Shown: positions 34,331 through 45,956 of the stretch, one piece after another
How positions within the stretch are numbered: the stretch's first letter is position 1
How the letters are laid out: every line of letters begins with the position of its first letter
Origin: Ancistrus triradiatus
Taxonomy: Eukaryota; Chordata; Actinopteri; Siluriformes; Loricariidae
Reading direction: 5' to 3'
Length of the DNA: 64,000 bases
NCBI GenBank assembly: GCA_025084515.1
Contig: JAJAGP010000099.1
Span: forward strand, 310,001 to 374,000
The notes under the pieces: generated by a model
The model's database searches: none
What the model saw: the letters and a program-made list of their open reading frames with translations, nothing else
What the model was told of the DNA's origin: nothing
Program-made: the position numbers and the translations under genes

Positions 34331-34734
34331 GCAAGATATTGGCACAGGTGTGATGCGGTCGTAGATCAGATGAATATTATTACGATTATACCACAGTTTC
34401 GTTATCTCTATTTATTGTTAGATTTTATGATAAAAAGGACGGAAAAACGATTTGTTTATCAGCCTTTCGCGAGGTAAAATAGCTCCATTCTATCGTTACC
34501 TCGCGGCTAAGCCCTTCAGTCATTAAAGTCGAGGAACAGAATCACCAATAACTGTTTATTATACAGACAATAAACACAAATATATCGATTGGTAAGTTTG
34601 AATTTATTTAAAAAAAACGTTTATTTACATTCAGCAAATAAAATGGGTCATGTTTATAAGGCAGGCTGTTATTAAGATCCACTATTCTTCTGACTGAAGC
34701 AAATCGGAGTGAGATCCCGGTGTTCTAACCAAAG

Positions 34735-34925
34735 TCTAGGAAGGAGAAAAAGGCTGTAATATGCTAAAGCCCACAAAGTTTGGAATGAAGATCAATGAGA
34801 AAGACTATTATGGAGTGACAAATCCAAGTTGGAGCCAGTTGTCTGCAGTATGTTATATATGGTAATTAGACCACTGCTAAAACAACAAATCTAATGGTGG
34901 CCTAATACTTTTGCACTGGATTGTA
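34735..34925 (+). mobile_element. Terminal fragment of Tc1-like family 4
   Basis: GCTAAAGCCCACAAAGTTTG, GATCAATGAGAAAGA and the end AATCTAATGGTGGCCTAATA followed by CTTTTGCAC match the reverse of 21040-21553. Only the end with part of the coding region remains. Confidence 0.65.
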
Positions 34926-35384
34926 CGTGTGTGGTACCGTATGTCACCTATTATAAATCAATAATGCATTCATACTCATTGTCCATGTATTCATTTCCGC
35001 TGTCACATGGTGCCCTCAAAGAACTCTGGGGGTGGAAATGAAGATGGAAACCCCTAACTAGATAGTGGACAGCTCTGAAATATGGCTCAGATTAGTCACT
35101 GATGCCTCAGTTATGGCAAATGGCAAGTGTATTGTTAACCAAATGTGGCCCAATTGTTGCCAGATACAATAAATTTCATCATGGCATTCAGACTCTGGGC
35201 CACATGCGGCCAGCGTGTAATCTACAATAGGTGACATTTGTGCTGGATTTGTATTTGAGGCCAAATGTGGCCATTCAAGTGCAATTCTGGCTGTGTACTG
35301 GCAGAAAGATTTGATTTTAGTCACCACTGTCATTCCACGGCGGTATTTGGACTGAGGGAAAACTGTGCCATCACTTATTTGTGG

Positions 35385-35507
35385 GGACTGTGGTAGCCTA
35401 GTGGTTAAGGTACTGGACTATGGAACAGAAGGTCCAGAGTTCAAATCCTACCACAATTGCTTGGATTGTAAGTCGCTCTGGATAAGGGCGTCTGCTGGAT
35501 AAAGAGT
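35385..35507 (+). repeat. SINE with large internal deletion, first of pair
   Basis: The B box CAAATCCTACC is joined directly to CACAATTGCTTGGATTG. The tail ends GTCTGCTGGATAAAGAG, a variant shared with its neighbour. Confidence 0.85.
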
Positions 35508-35511
35508 GGTG

Positions 35512-35688
35512 TGGGACTGTGGTAGCCTAGCGGTGAAGGTACCAAAAGATCCAGGGTTCAAATCCCACCTCTGCCTAACCTGCCACTGTTGGGCCCTTGA
35601 GCAAGGCCCTTAACCCACAATTGCTTGGATTGTAAGACTGTATCAATTGTAAGTCGCTCTGGATAAGGGCGTCTGCTGGATAAAGAGC
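35512..35688 (+). repeat. SINE, second of pair
   Basis: It has GTGGTAGCCTAGCGGTGAAG, then a gap in the head (TACCAAAAGATCC), a complete body and the same variant tail GTCTGCTGGATAAAGAGC as the copy five bases upstream. Confidence 0.85.
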
Positions 35689-36984
35689 TCACACCCTCTG
35701 GTCTTCACAGTGCTATGCCATCATGAAAGGACACCTTGCACTTATACCCCTATAAGGGGGGCATCACCATGCTGCTTAAAACCAAAAGACAAAGATTAAC
35801 TCCCCAGAGTGGGACACAACCCAGAGTGACCTGATTCCCAGTGATTCCCAATGCTGAGCTTCTCTTCTTATCCCAAATTCCATGACTCAAACCATGGATC
35901 CCAGCCCAGATCTTTTGTTGCCTCAAAAGAAAGGGATTCCCCCTTTCACATTCCTAGACTCTCAGGTGCTGGGTCAGTAGTACCCTGTGTGACATAAGTG
36001 TTTAATCCTCATTTTCTGATCCTGTATACAGATATCATGCTACTTGAGTCTCAACATCCTTTCTAATTTTGATTTCTTTAATGGTATGACTACTTTTACT
36101 ATGCTTCAGGTGCAGGGTATGTAAAACAGATTGTCCTGTTTCTTCAGTTTTCAGTTACCCATTTTTTCAAGCACTACTTTGAGAATACTCCTGACCTATA
36201 TTACAGCACTTCAGCCATGGTCTCAGAATGGATTTAAATTTTAATACACCTCAAAAACGAATCAGGCTCAAAGTTACGTGCACATAAAAAGTGAAGTTTA
36301 GCCAAATTAAAACCGCTATGAGACTGAAATAAAGGAGTGTGTAGTTACAGCAAAAAGCCTTAATGACAGTCTGATTTCAAATAGACACATTTCACCTCTA
36401 ATGTACAGGCCCTGAGTGACAGGCAACCCACCGTGTTGATTACAGACCCTCAATCACTGTAATTACCTCCACTGAGATTGGAAAGGGAGGGAGAGGAATC
36501 TGATAGGTGCCAGGCAGTGGTGCGTGCTGACCTTTAATGAATGAGTTTAATGGACACATCGAGACATCACATCGCCAATTATAGTGCGCCTGCCTAGAAC
36601 CAGCGCTCGTGTTCTGAGGTCGATGTATTTATTTACTTCTAATTTCAATTTGGTAGTAAATTCTATTTCAGCTTGCTTTTGTTATGCTGCTTGAGTTTTG
36701 TGTTTTCATTTTGGCCGAGAGTGATGTCATATTACAACAGTGTTATTATTGCAGTGCACGGTTTCAAATTAACTCTTGGACATCTGCAATCATGAGAGCA
36801 TGGCCATAAAAATGTCTTCTCTTAAATAACATGTTTAACTTCTGTTGAAATTGCTCTTTTCAAAGTGCGGTTTGGTGTTGACTGAATATGTGGAATTAAT
36901 AAGATAAAGCTGTACCAGATGAATATTTATATAAAGTTTTAATGTACCGGTATGTTTTATTTCACTCATTTATTTGTTTCAATT
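35689..36984. other. Repeat-poor intron, possible conserved segment
   Basis: No transposon or exon was seen. 36400-36640 is GC-balanced with CAATCACTGTAATTACC and CGCCAATTATAG words of the kind seen in developmental enhancers. This is a guess. Confidence 0.35.
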
Positions 36985-37083
36985 TATACACTCACCATCC
37001 CCTTCATTAGGTACACCCGTTGAACTGCTTGTTAACGTAAAGCCAAACACATTTCAGTAACTGACCATCAGAATAGAAAAGAA

Positions 37084-38140
37084 ATTTGATTTAACTGACT
37101 TTGAACATGGCCTGGTTATTGGTGCTAGACTGGCTTGTCAAAGAATTTCAAAAACTGCTTTATAAACTGCTGAAAACTGATCTATTGGGATTTTCACACA
37201 TAGGATTTACAGAGAATGGTCTGCAAAAGAGAAAATACCCAGTGAGCAGCAATTATTTGGGTGAAAATGTCCTGTTGATGCCAGAGGTCAGAGAAGAATG
37301 GCCAGAATGGTTAAAGCTGATAGAAAGGCAACAGTAACTCAAATGACCACTCATTTGTATCTCATTTGTATATTTCAAATAACCGAGATATACAAATGAT
37401 CATAACTGAATGCACAACATGTCAAACCTTGAAGCAGATGGGCTACAGCAGCAGAAGACCCCACCAGGTGTTACTCCTGTCAGCCAAAAACAATCAACTG
37501 AGACTACAATTTGCACGGGTTCATCAAAATTGGAAAAATGTTGCCTGGTCTGATGAGTTTCGATTTCTGCTGCGACATTCGGATGGTGAGATTTGGCATA
37601 AATAACATGAAAGCATGGATTCATTCTGCTTGTATCAGCGATTCAGGATGGTTCCGGATAACTGAACATTGTTTAAACAACACAGGCTACCTGAGTGTTG
37701 TTGTTGACCATGTCTATGATCACTATGTAGGGGACTATGGTAGCCTAGCGGATAAGGTACTGGACTATGGACCACAAGATCCAGGGTTCAAATCCCACCT
37801 GTGCCAAGGTGCCACTGTTGGGTCCTTGAGCAAGGCCCTTAACCCACAATCGCTTGGATTGCAAGATTGTATCAATTGTAAGTCGCTCTGGATAAGGGCA
37901 TCTGCTAAATGCTGTAAATGTAAATGTAAATGTGTACCATCGTCTGTTGGCTACTTCCAGCAGGATGACATTCCATGTTACAAAGCTCAAATCAATTCTT
38001 GAACATGACAATGAGTTCATTATACTCAAATGGCCTCCACAGTCTCCAGGTCTCAATCCAATAAAGCACCTTTGGGATGTGGTGGAACAGGCAGAACGGG
38101 AGATTCCCCATCATAGCTGGCCAATCTGCAGCAAGTTCTG
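37084..38140 (+). pseudogene. Tc1-like transposase remnant, SINE-split
   Basis: Visible pieces in different frames are DLTDFEHGLVIGARLACQRI, DARGQRRMARMVKADRKATV, QMGYSSRRPHQVLLLSAKN, NWKNVAWSDEFRFLLRHSDG (first catalytic Asp in WSDE) and, after the SINE, LKWPPQSPGLNPIKHLWDVV. The third catalytic Glu (normally NPIEHLW) is Lys here. Several frameshifts and the SINE make it inactive. Confidence 0.8.
37731..37930 (+). repeat. SINE inserted in Tc1-like element
   Basis: A full-length copy with head CTATGGTAGCCTAGCGGATA and an extended ATGTAAATGTAAATGTAAATG-type tail. It lies between the DHV... coding and the following catalytic coding of its host. Confidence 0.9.
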
Positions 38141-38476
38141 AAGGCAAAAGCGGGTCCAACCCAGTACTAGCAAGGAGTACCTAATGAAATTACCTGTGAG
38201 AGTGAGTGTTTATGTATCAATACTCAGAATTCTTCACTGTGTGTGTTGGTTGATATAGTATGTTTAAGTCAAATGATTAACAGGTAACCTGCTGACTAGG
38301 TTGTGATTTAAAAATGTTACCAAACTTAGTGGACACTTGGAAACATGTCGAAGGAACCTCATAGTGTAGTTCTGTAGTGTCGCATAGTGTATCTGGATCG
38401 CTGGTTGCATGAAGAAAAGCAGGAGACAAAAGGCAGTAGGGAAATATGGTACTTTATTCAGGAGAGCTCAGTTTGG

Positions 38477-38562
38477 ATACCAAAATCCCTCTGTGATGTC
38501 TCGTTCTGTCTAAAGATTGTAGGAGACAATCAGTCTGACAATCAGTCACTGTTTTTTTTTTT

Positions 38563-38594
<32 letters not shown>

Positions 38595-38652
38595 TGGGAT
38601 GGTCTCCTACAATCTTTAGACAGAACAAGACAGCACAGAGGTATTTTGGTAT
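38477..38652. repeat. Inverted repeat with 50-bp arms around an AT microsatellite
   Basis: The arms 38477-38526 and 38603-38652 match in inverted orientation with three mismatches. The 76-bp spacer holds a T run and an (AT)n run. Arm core: TCTGTCTAAAGATTGTAGG. It is probably a fold-back element or the ends of a small palindromic transposon. Confidence 0.8.
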
Positions 38653-38884
38653 ATATATACACTGCATATATAAATACCTGGAGGTACTGTAAAACAATGT
38701 TGTAAAGTCCAGATTGGTTGAAGGTCGGTTGAAGGGTCACACATGGCCAGAGTAAGCATGAGGTGTTACTTGGAGGTCCTGAATGGTCACAGGAACAGGA
38801 GATAACACAGAAGTGAGAGCAGAAGAGAATACTGGAAAGAAGCAGTTTCCAACCAAAATGGATCTTCCAGGTCTTAACAGACTG

Positions 38885-39078
38885 TGGGACTGTGGTAGCC
38901 TAGTGGGTAAGGTACTGGACTATGGACCAGAATGTCCAGGGTTCAAATCCCACCTCTGCCAAGCTGCCACTGTTGGGTCCTTGAGCAAGGCCCTTAACCC
39001 ACAATTGCTTGGTTTGTAAGACTGTACCAATTGTAAGTCGCTCTGGATAAGGGCGTCTTCTAAATGCTGTAAATGTAA
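38885..39078 (+). repeat. tRNA-derived SINE with L2-type tail
   Basis: A full-length, well-preserved copy: GGACTGTGGTAGCCTAGTGG to CTGTAAATGTAAC. Confidence 0.9.
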
Positions 39079-39907
39079 CAGTGAGGATGTGGTACATTCA
39101 TTAATCCGAGGACTATTGGAGCACAGGTTTCTCATTATCTAACAAAACATGAATGTAATCCGCTGAAATATAAGTTTGATATAATAAAAAATCTGACATC
39201 ACCCAAAAATTACATATAAAAACGAGCTTCAATTGAGCAAACAAGCTAAAACAGCTTTCTTCTTAGAAGGCTTTCCACTATGGCGTTCCATTTTGGAGCA
39301 TGACTGTAAAGTTGGGCACTGATGCTTGGCAGCAAGCGCTGGCTCACAGTTGACATGTCAGTTCATCTCAAAAGGTGTCTCATGGAGTCGCAAACTCTAT
39401 AAACCAGACAAGCTCTCTTTCAAAGTAACCCAGTGCTTTATGGACTTTGAGGAGGGCAGAGCTGAAAGTTAAACTGAAAGATAAACTGACTTCTTGTAGG
39501 TGGAAAACGAAAAGTGTGTAAGTGAGAGTTGTTCAGAACGACACATTCTACTCCCACTGTTTGTCTGTGAATGTCTGCATGCTTCATGTTATGAAACCTT
39601 TAGCAGTAAGTGTGGCTCCAGTGGTTCAGTGGATTAAAACTCTTACGCCTAGAGGAAATCTAGACCAGCCTTTGCGAGCAGAAGGCCCTCTGCATAGCAT
39701 GGATTCATCTTAACTTAGACAATACTTGTTTGTCCAATTGCCATCAGGAAAATGCTACAGGACCTTTGATACCCATAAAACACGACTGAGAAATGGCTTG
39801 TTCCCCAGAATGGCTGGCAAATTGTCTAGTGCCACTGTAACAAGAGTGTTCTGCAACCAGTAAAACCCTACATGAACACCATTTATAGCCTCTCCCATCA
39901 CACCCCA
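39079..39907. other. Intron without clear features
   Basis: A tRNA-like phrase (GTGGTTCAGTGG) near 39620 may be an old SINE head. Otherwise nothing was recognised. Confidence 0.4.
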
Positions 39908-40407
39908 CAAAAGTCTTAGGCTACCATTAGATTAGCTGTTTTAGCAGTGGTATAAGGACCATATATAACATTCTGTCGACAGTTGGACCCAGAAATTTCA
40001 AACTTACTTCATACTCTTTTCCACTGATCTTCATCACAACCTTTGTGAGCTTTAGTATATCTTAGCCTATTCATCCTGTTAAACTTCTGAAAATGTGGTT
40101 TCTTGGCTGCTACCCTTCCAAAAAAAGACCATTCCTGATCAAACTTCTTCAGACTGCAGACTTGGCATCCTGGTGAAGCTGCCATTGCACAAGTGTAAGA
40201 GCAGGTCACACTAAATACTTGCCACTGTAGTCTATAGAAGCTGTTTTTTACTTCTTTCAATTTGCAATACTCCTTACATAGTTCCTATATTTTCTGGTTG
40301 TAGTCTAATAAAGAGACTGAGAAATAATGTTATATGGTCATTATACCATTGCTAAAGCTATGGTGTGTCTAATCTAATGGCTGCCTATGACTTTTGAAGA
40401 GTACTGC
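39908..40407 (-). mobile_element. Tc1-like family 4, internally deleted, copy 2
   Basis: It has a CAAAAGTCTTAGGC-type left end and a GACTTTTGAAGAGTACTG right end, with the same interior phrases as 21040-21553. Minus-strand coding scraps include AKKPHFQKF and AKHLWVDEDQW-like stretches. No frame is complete. Confidence 0.8.
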
Positions 40408-40456
40408 ACCTACACAGTATGGACATTGCACTCCTGCGTTTTGTACATTTTTCTAT

Positions 40457-41024
40457 TACCGTATTTTTCGGACTATAAAGTGCACCGGATTATAAGACGC
40501 AATATCAGTGATCGGCTGCTAACTGGTCTATTTTCATACATAAAGCGCACCGGGTTATAAGGCACATGAGATGAAACAAAACTCCTAAGTTCCGTCTGAA
40601 GCTCAGTTTGGCCTTTACCTGGCGCAGGGCGTCTTCTTGCTTCCTCCACTTCCGTATCATTGATTCGTTAATGTTGAATTCTCTCGCAGCTGCTCTATGA
40701 CCATGTTGTACTGCGTGACTGATAGCGCTGAGTTTGAAATCCGCTTCGAGAATGAATGAATGAATGAATGCACGTACCCTAATGCTGAAGCACATACCGT
40801 ATTACTCCGTGATGCTGCGCACTACGGTGGCCGTGAGCTTTGTAACTTACCAAGACCGTGCTAAAACACTTTGAGCGCCGTGTACCATCTACAATCGGTT
40901 CTAGGTCAGAAAGCACAACCAGAATTAATTCATACATTAGGCGCACCGCATTTTAAGGTGCACTGTCGATTTTTGAGAAAGTTAAAGGATTTTAAGTGTG
41001 CCTTATGGTCCGAAAAATACGGTA
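40457..41024. mobile_element. Pogo-like element, copy 2
   Basis: The inverted ends are TACCGTATTTTTCGGACTAT and GGTCCGAAAAATACGGTA. The minus-strand psq-type HTH reads AREFNINESMIRKWRKQED. It is almost the same length as copy 1 (568 against 575 bp) with the same internal deletion, so both came from one non-autonomous lineage. Confidence 0.8.
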
Positions 41025-42259
41025 CAACATATATATATTATTATATACCACATTTATATACTTCCACTGTTGCACAGCAGTGTATTATATTGTTCTTTAT
41101 TGAAGAACTCACAAATATACACAGTATAAAGACTTTAACAGGACTGGCTGGTAATAAGTATTAAAGAAATATAGTAGAACTGAAGCCAACTACAGAAGGC
41201 TCGTGAGAACCACATGTCAGGTTAGCAAAGCACTACATATACAGTATAAGCTTTAAGCATTACTAAAACATTTATTATAAGAACTGACATAACTCTAACA
41301 AGTAATGAAATAAACAAATAACTCACATACTGGACCTCACTAGAGTATTCTGGGAGTCCCCAAGGACCCCACGCCGACTCACACACACTGAGAATGTGCC
41401 AGCACCACCATCTGTTTCAGATCAACAGTTACATAGCTGTAGCATCTCAATACGAAGCTGGTTTTTCATAAAATTATTGTTATTGTGTATGCTATTTTGT
41501 AAATGTGTGTTCACTAGAATTCCATTGCTTGTACAATAACAATAAAGACACCTTTATTTTTAAAAGAACATGGATCACTAAGTACAAGGGGTGCTTTTGT
41601 GCATACAGTATCTGATCTAGACTATCAACTAGTCATATGTTTCCAAATAAGCAAAAGATGGGATATGCAACAAAAAAAAACACAGTGTTCCTTATATTTA
41701 CTTTGAATCCTATTTCATTGCAGACAGTCAAAGTAAGTGCAATGAGCACTGTGGATTTTTTAAATTGCATTTTCTATACCTTCCCATTTTCCTTATTTGG
41801 GGTTGTACTAGTAATCTTGGCACTTTTTAGCAAATCAAGCGTTTTTTACATAAATTGAACTTACTGGCATTTAGACTCTCATGGTGACTGTCTCGCTGCT
41901 CACCGCATGCCTGAGATTCTATTTCCTCTCCTTTTCCGTGTATGCCTGCCTTAAACGGATTTCATTTCAGCTCAGTTTGCACCCAGCGTTATCCCAGACT
42001 AAAGCTCTGCTATAATCTCCTCTAAAAACATTAAATTACTCGACTGCGAAATCTGCCCTGCACAGCTTTTCCTGTAGAGCTCAATTCACACGTGTCGGGT
42101 CTTCGGTTTCAAGAAATATAACATTTTACTTATTGGTTTGTTTCTTTTCTGTGTCTACATATTTTTATTTCTACAACTTTTTTATCGATATATAGCTTGA
42201 TGTTTATGACTCCGTTATTGTGCCATTTTGTTTACATAACACTGTTTGTGTTGTGACAG
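41025..42259 (+). other. Repeat-poor intron before exon e
   Basis: No clear repeats. 41880-42110 is GC-balanced and could be conserved. TTGTGTTGTGACAG forms the acceptor of exon e. Confidence 0.4.
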
Positions 42260-42420
42260 GAAAGGCGTGGAGCTCCAGGAGTCGGACCAGTACGTCATAC
42301 GTGCTCGCGGTACGACGCTCACCATCCGCAACATTAAACAGGAGGATGGCGGTTCCTACACCTGCAAAGCCTTCAACAAAGCTGGTGAGGTGCAGCGGGA
42401 GATTTTCCTCAAAGTTTTCG
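42260..42420 (+). CDS. ncam2: ncam2 exon e: second half of Ig domain 3
   Basis: The exon starts after GTGACAG with one base completing Arg (AG from exon d plus G) and reads KGVELQESDQYVIRARGTTL then TIRNIKQEDGGSYTCKAFNK. The second Ig3 cysteine is in the D-G-G-S-Y-T-C motif, and KAGEVQREIFLKVF closes the domain. It has 53 full codons, entering in phase 2 and leaving in phase 1 before GTGAGA. Spacing from the exon d Trp to this cysteine equals that of mammalian NCAM2, so no insertion or loss is seen. Confidence 0.95.
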
Positions 42421-43333
42421 GTGAGAGATTTTCTTTTATTTTTAGTTCTTTTCTACAACCAAGTGTGTCTGTAAAACAGGAATTGTAAATCATATCATAT
42501 TACTCTAGAGCTAAAGCTTAAACTGACTGTACTAAGTATCACATTACCAGTAGAACAAAGTCCTGCACTACAGTCCATCTTGACTACTTCCTTCGTTAAA
42601 TCTCTAGGAATAATCATAGCTCAGTTGATTGGAGATTTTGTCTTAGATCTTTCGTAAAGACTGGAATTATGTACCAGATTAAAGGCATGTGCAATATAAC
42701 AGCCATATGATCAAAGTCTTAAAAATTACAATAAATTACTGTATAACAGGAAATAGAAATCTGAGGAGAGAGCTAAGAGCAGGTTTAAGAACAGAAGTCA
42801 TTCGTTTACGTATTATTTGAATGCAGTTGTCTTGTGAAAATACCCTTTATGTTTACATTACAGTAGCAGAAAAAGGCTCTGTGACTATAGTAACACCCTG
42901 TTTCAGAATGTAATGTGGTCAAAAGGCACAAACCTGATATTTGGAATACATAATCTATATTAAATCCAGATTAAAATGTTTAACCTGGCCTAATGATGAT
43001 AATTTTTTATATAATAGTGTTTTATAAATTGAAAGCAATTCATGATTTTGGATGTAAAATGTCAATGTTATTATAATTTATCGGACAGTCATTAATGTTG
43101 CACTAAAACTGCTGTAATGTTATTAAAACTCTGGATAAAATGAACTGTTTAAGGGCACGGTAAGCAAACAGAATGAATGAGGTTTCACTGTTATTTATAA
43201 CAGTTGTGGTCAGATATTTAACAAGTATGATTGTCATGTACAGGGGATCTTTTTTGTAGAAAAAAAATATTCCTTTTGCAGATAAAATATTTAACTAAAT
43301 ATTCTGAAATAGGTAGATACATGGATAGATGGG
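42421..43333. other. Intron without clear features
   Basis: AT-rich sequence; no exon or repeat was recognised. Confidence 0.45.
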
Positions 43334-43514
43334 CAAAGTGAGATTTATTTATATACCACTTCTTACAATGGAACATTGTCAATGCAGCTTTAAAATTTTC
43401 TATGATATTGGCCCAAAGCTCTAACTGCTCAAGCCTAGGGCCACATCCTTAAACATTACAAGGAAGAAACCTTGGGAAAGCAGCACCCAACTTGCTTGAG
43501 CAGCCTAGATGTTT
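43334..43514 (-). repeat. 5'-truncated LINE 3' end
   Basis: GAGATTTATTTATATACCAC, TTACAATGGAACATTGTC and GGAAGAAACCTTGGGA match the 3' region of the LINE at 31229-32350. Confidence 0.7.
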
Positions 43515-43529
43515 ATAGATAGATAGATA

Positions 43530-43768
43530 GAGTGGTGCTTGGAAGTTTGTGAACCCTTTAGAATTTTCTATATTTCTGCATGAAATATGACCTAAAACAT
43601 CATCAGATTTTCACACAAGTCCAAAAAGTAGATAAAGAGAACCCAGTTAGCCCCCCACCCCCAGCTCCTTCCACAACATTTTGATTGGATTAACGTCAGG
43701 ACTTTGACTTGGCCATTCCAAAACATTAACTTTATTCTGCATGTCCCACCTTCTATTGAGATTCAGTT
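43530..43768 (-). mobile_element. Truncated Tc1-like family 1 element
   Basis: It begins AGTGGTGCTTGGAAGTTTG after a short GATA run. An internal deletion joins CCAGTTAG to CCCCAGCTCCTTCCACAAC. Minus-strand transposase text (EWPSQSPDVNPIKMLWKEL) ends where the GATA/GACA array begins. The other end of the element is missing. The third catalytic Glu is Lys in NPIKMLW. Confidence 0.85.
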
Positions 43769-43838
43769 CACAGACAGACAAACAGACAAACAGATAGATA
43801 GATAGACAGACAGACAGACAAACGGATAGACAGACTGA

Positions 43839-43876
<38 letters not shown>

Positions 43877-43989
43877 AACAGACAAACAGATAGATAGATA
43901 GACAGATAGACAGACAGACAGACAAACGGATAGATAGATAGACAGACAGACAGACAGATATATAGACAGACAGACAGATAGATAGATAA

Positions 43990-44020
<31 letters not shown>

Positions 44021-44078
44021 AACGGATAGACAGACAGACAGACAAACGGATAGACAGACAGACAGACAGACAGACAGA

Positions 44079-44122
<44 letters not shown>

Positions 44123-44227
44123 TAGATAGACAGACAGACAAACGGATAGACAACGGATAGATAGATAGAAAGGCAGACAGACAGACAGACAAACAGAGAG
44201 ATAGATAGATAGACGGACAGACAAATG

Positions 44228-44268
<41 letters not shown>

Positions 44269-44291
44269 AACAGACAGACAGACAGACAAAC

Positions 44292-44328
<37 letters not shown>

Positions 44329-44332
44329 AACG

Positions 44333-44374
<42 letters not shown>

Positions 44375-44407
44375 TAGACAGACAGACAAACGGATAGACA
44401 GACAGAC

Positions 44408-44438
<31 letters not shown>

Positions 44439-44740
44439 GACAAACAGATAGATAGATAGAAAGATAGATAGATAGACAGACAAACGGATAGATAGACAGA
44501 CAGACAGACAAACAGACAGATAGATAGACAGACAGACAAACGGATAGACAACGGATAGGTAGATAGAAAGGCAGAAAGACAGACAGACAAACAGAGGGAT
44601 AGATAGATAGACGGACAGACAAATGGATAGATAGATAGATAGATAGGTAGATAGATAGGCAGACATACAAATAGATAGATAGATAGATAGATAGATAGGT
44701 AGATAGATAGACAGACAAACGGATAGATAGACAGACAGAC

Positions 44741-44773
<33 letters not shown>

Positions 44774-44816
44774 AACGGAGAGAAAGATAGATAGACAGAC
44801 AGGCACACAGACACCG

Positions 44817-44852
<36 letters not shown>

Positions 44853-44984
44853 AACGGAGAGATAGATAGATAGACAGACAGGCAGACAGACAAACGGATA
44901 GATAGATAGACAGACAGGCAGACAGACAGACAGACAGACAAACGGAGAGATAGATAGATAGACAGACAGGCAGACAGACAAACG

Positions 44985-45018
<34 letters not shown>

Positions 45019-45113
45019 CAGACAGGCAGACAGACAAACGGATAGATAGATAGACAGACAGGCAGACAGACAAACGGATAGATAGATAGATAGGTAGATA
45101 GATAGACAGACAG
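43769..45113. repeat. (GATA)n/(GACA)n tetranucleotide array, about 1.35 kb
   Basis: Almost unbroken GATA and GACA tetramers with regular AAACGGATA interruptions form a higher-order pattern. Longer blocks repeat, for example AACGGATAGACAACGGATAG near 44141 and 44540. All frames stay open because no stop is formed, giving a false Cys/Leu/Ser/Tyr/Val-rich reading frame on the minus strand. The composition is that of Bkm-type satellites. Confidence 0.97.
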
Positions 45114-45790
45114 AATATAATCAAATTGTGATGTCAACTACTTAATAATATTGGAACTTTTGGAACGGCTCTGAAACACAGCGTGCATCTCCACACGGTT
45201 TAGTAGGATTACCTTTACAGGTGGCCTGGCAGTTTGGAAGACTTGAAGCTTTCCTTTTACAACACGTCACCACAAACCACAAACTGGCCGTGCATCACTT
45301 CATAGCCTGTCTGTGGAAATCCATACTCTGTTTTTTATTTTAATCTTATTTTCTAATGTTCCTCAATTAATCAGACTTGTCCACTGTGCGGATCTACACT
45401 GTAGACTTTAGGTTTTGAATAAATTAACAAGTACCCAGTTTGAGTTTATGACCTGTAGGTGGTGCTTAATGCCCAGATTATGATCTCTGCAATGCCTCGT
45501 TCTAAAGCAAACTCTTTCTAATTATATTGGAGGGTTGCTTCAGCCACAGCCCAGGCATCATGTTGTTAAGATGAGTCATTTTGGAAATGGAGATCTGCTT
45601 TTGTAGAACTCGATAGAAACTGACTGTGTTTCGATAGATTCCTTCTTAGTCCTGTAATCAGACCCAATTCCTGCTCTCATGTTTGAACAGTTTTGGCTCC
45701 ATAAACTATTTAACAGCTCCTAAATTATTTACAGAAATTGCTGACACATTCTTTATAGCAGGCAGTACGTAATTAGCAAGTAGTATTAGT
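45114..45790. other. Intron without clear features
   Basis: No repeat or exon was recognised. The array ends cleanly and no Tc1 sequence resumes on this side. Confidence 0.5.
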
Positions 45791-45956
45791 CGGGACTGTG
45801 GTGGCCTTGAAGTTAACGTACCGGACTATGGACCAGAAGGTTCGAATCCCACCAAGTGCTTTTCATCCAGACCCTTAACCCACAGCTTCTTGAATTGTAA
45901 GATTGTATCAGTTGTGAGTCGCTCTGGATAAAGAGTCTGTTAAATGACTAAAATGT
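45791..45956 (+). repeat. Diverged SINE
   Basis: GGGACTGTGGTGGCCTTGAA head, GGTTCGAATCCCACC B box and GTCGCTCTGGATAAAGAG tail, with a shortened body. Confidence 0.8.

Larger units (their letters stand above)
36988..38208 (+). mobile_element. Tc1-like transposon, family 3, interrupted by a SINE
   Basis: The left end ACTCACCATCCCCTTCATTA and GGTACACCCGTTGAACTGC correspond to the widespread fish Tc1 family with ends of the CACTCACCGGCCACTTTATT type. The right end reads AGTACCTAATGAAATTACC. Coding is on the + strand and a SINE splits it at 37731-37930. A 3'-half relative lies behind exon c. Confidence 0.85.

Noticed and set aside
43769..45113. Possible CRISPR-like repeat array
   Set aside because: The period is 4 bp with no unique spacers and the genome is vertebrate.
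43647..45137. Long open frames (up to 496 codons) rich in Cys, Leu, Ser, Tyr and Val
   Set aside because: They are translations of a GATA/GACA tetranucleotide array, which lacks stops in several frames. The last residues are a piece of Tc1 transposase. Not a gene.
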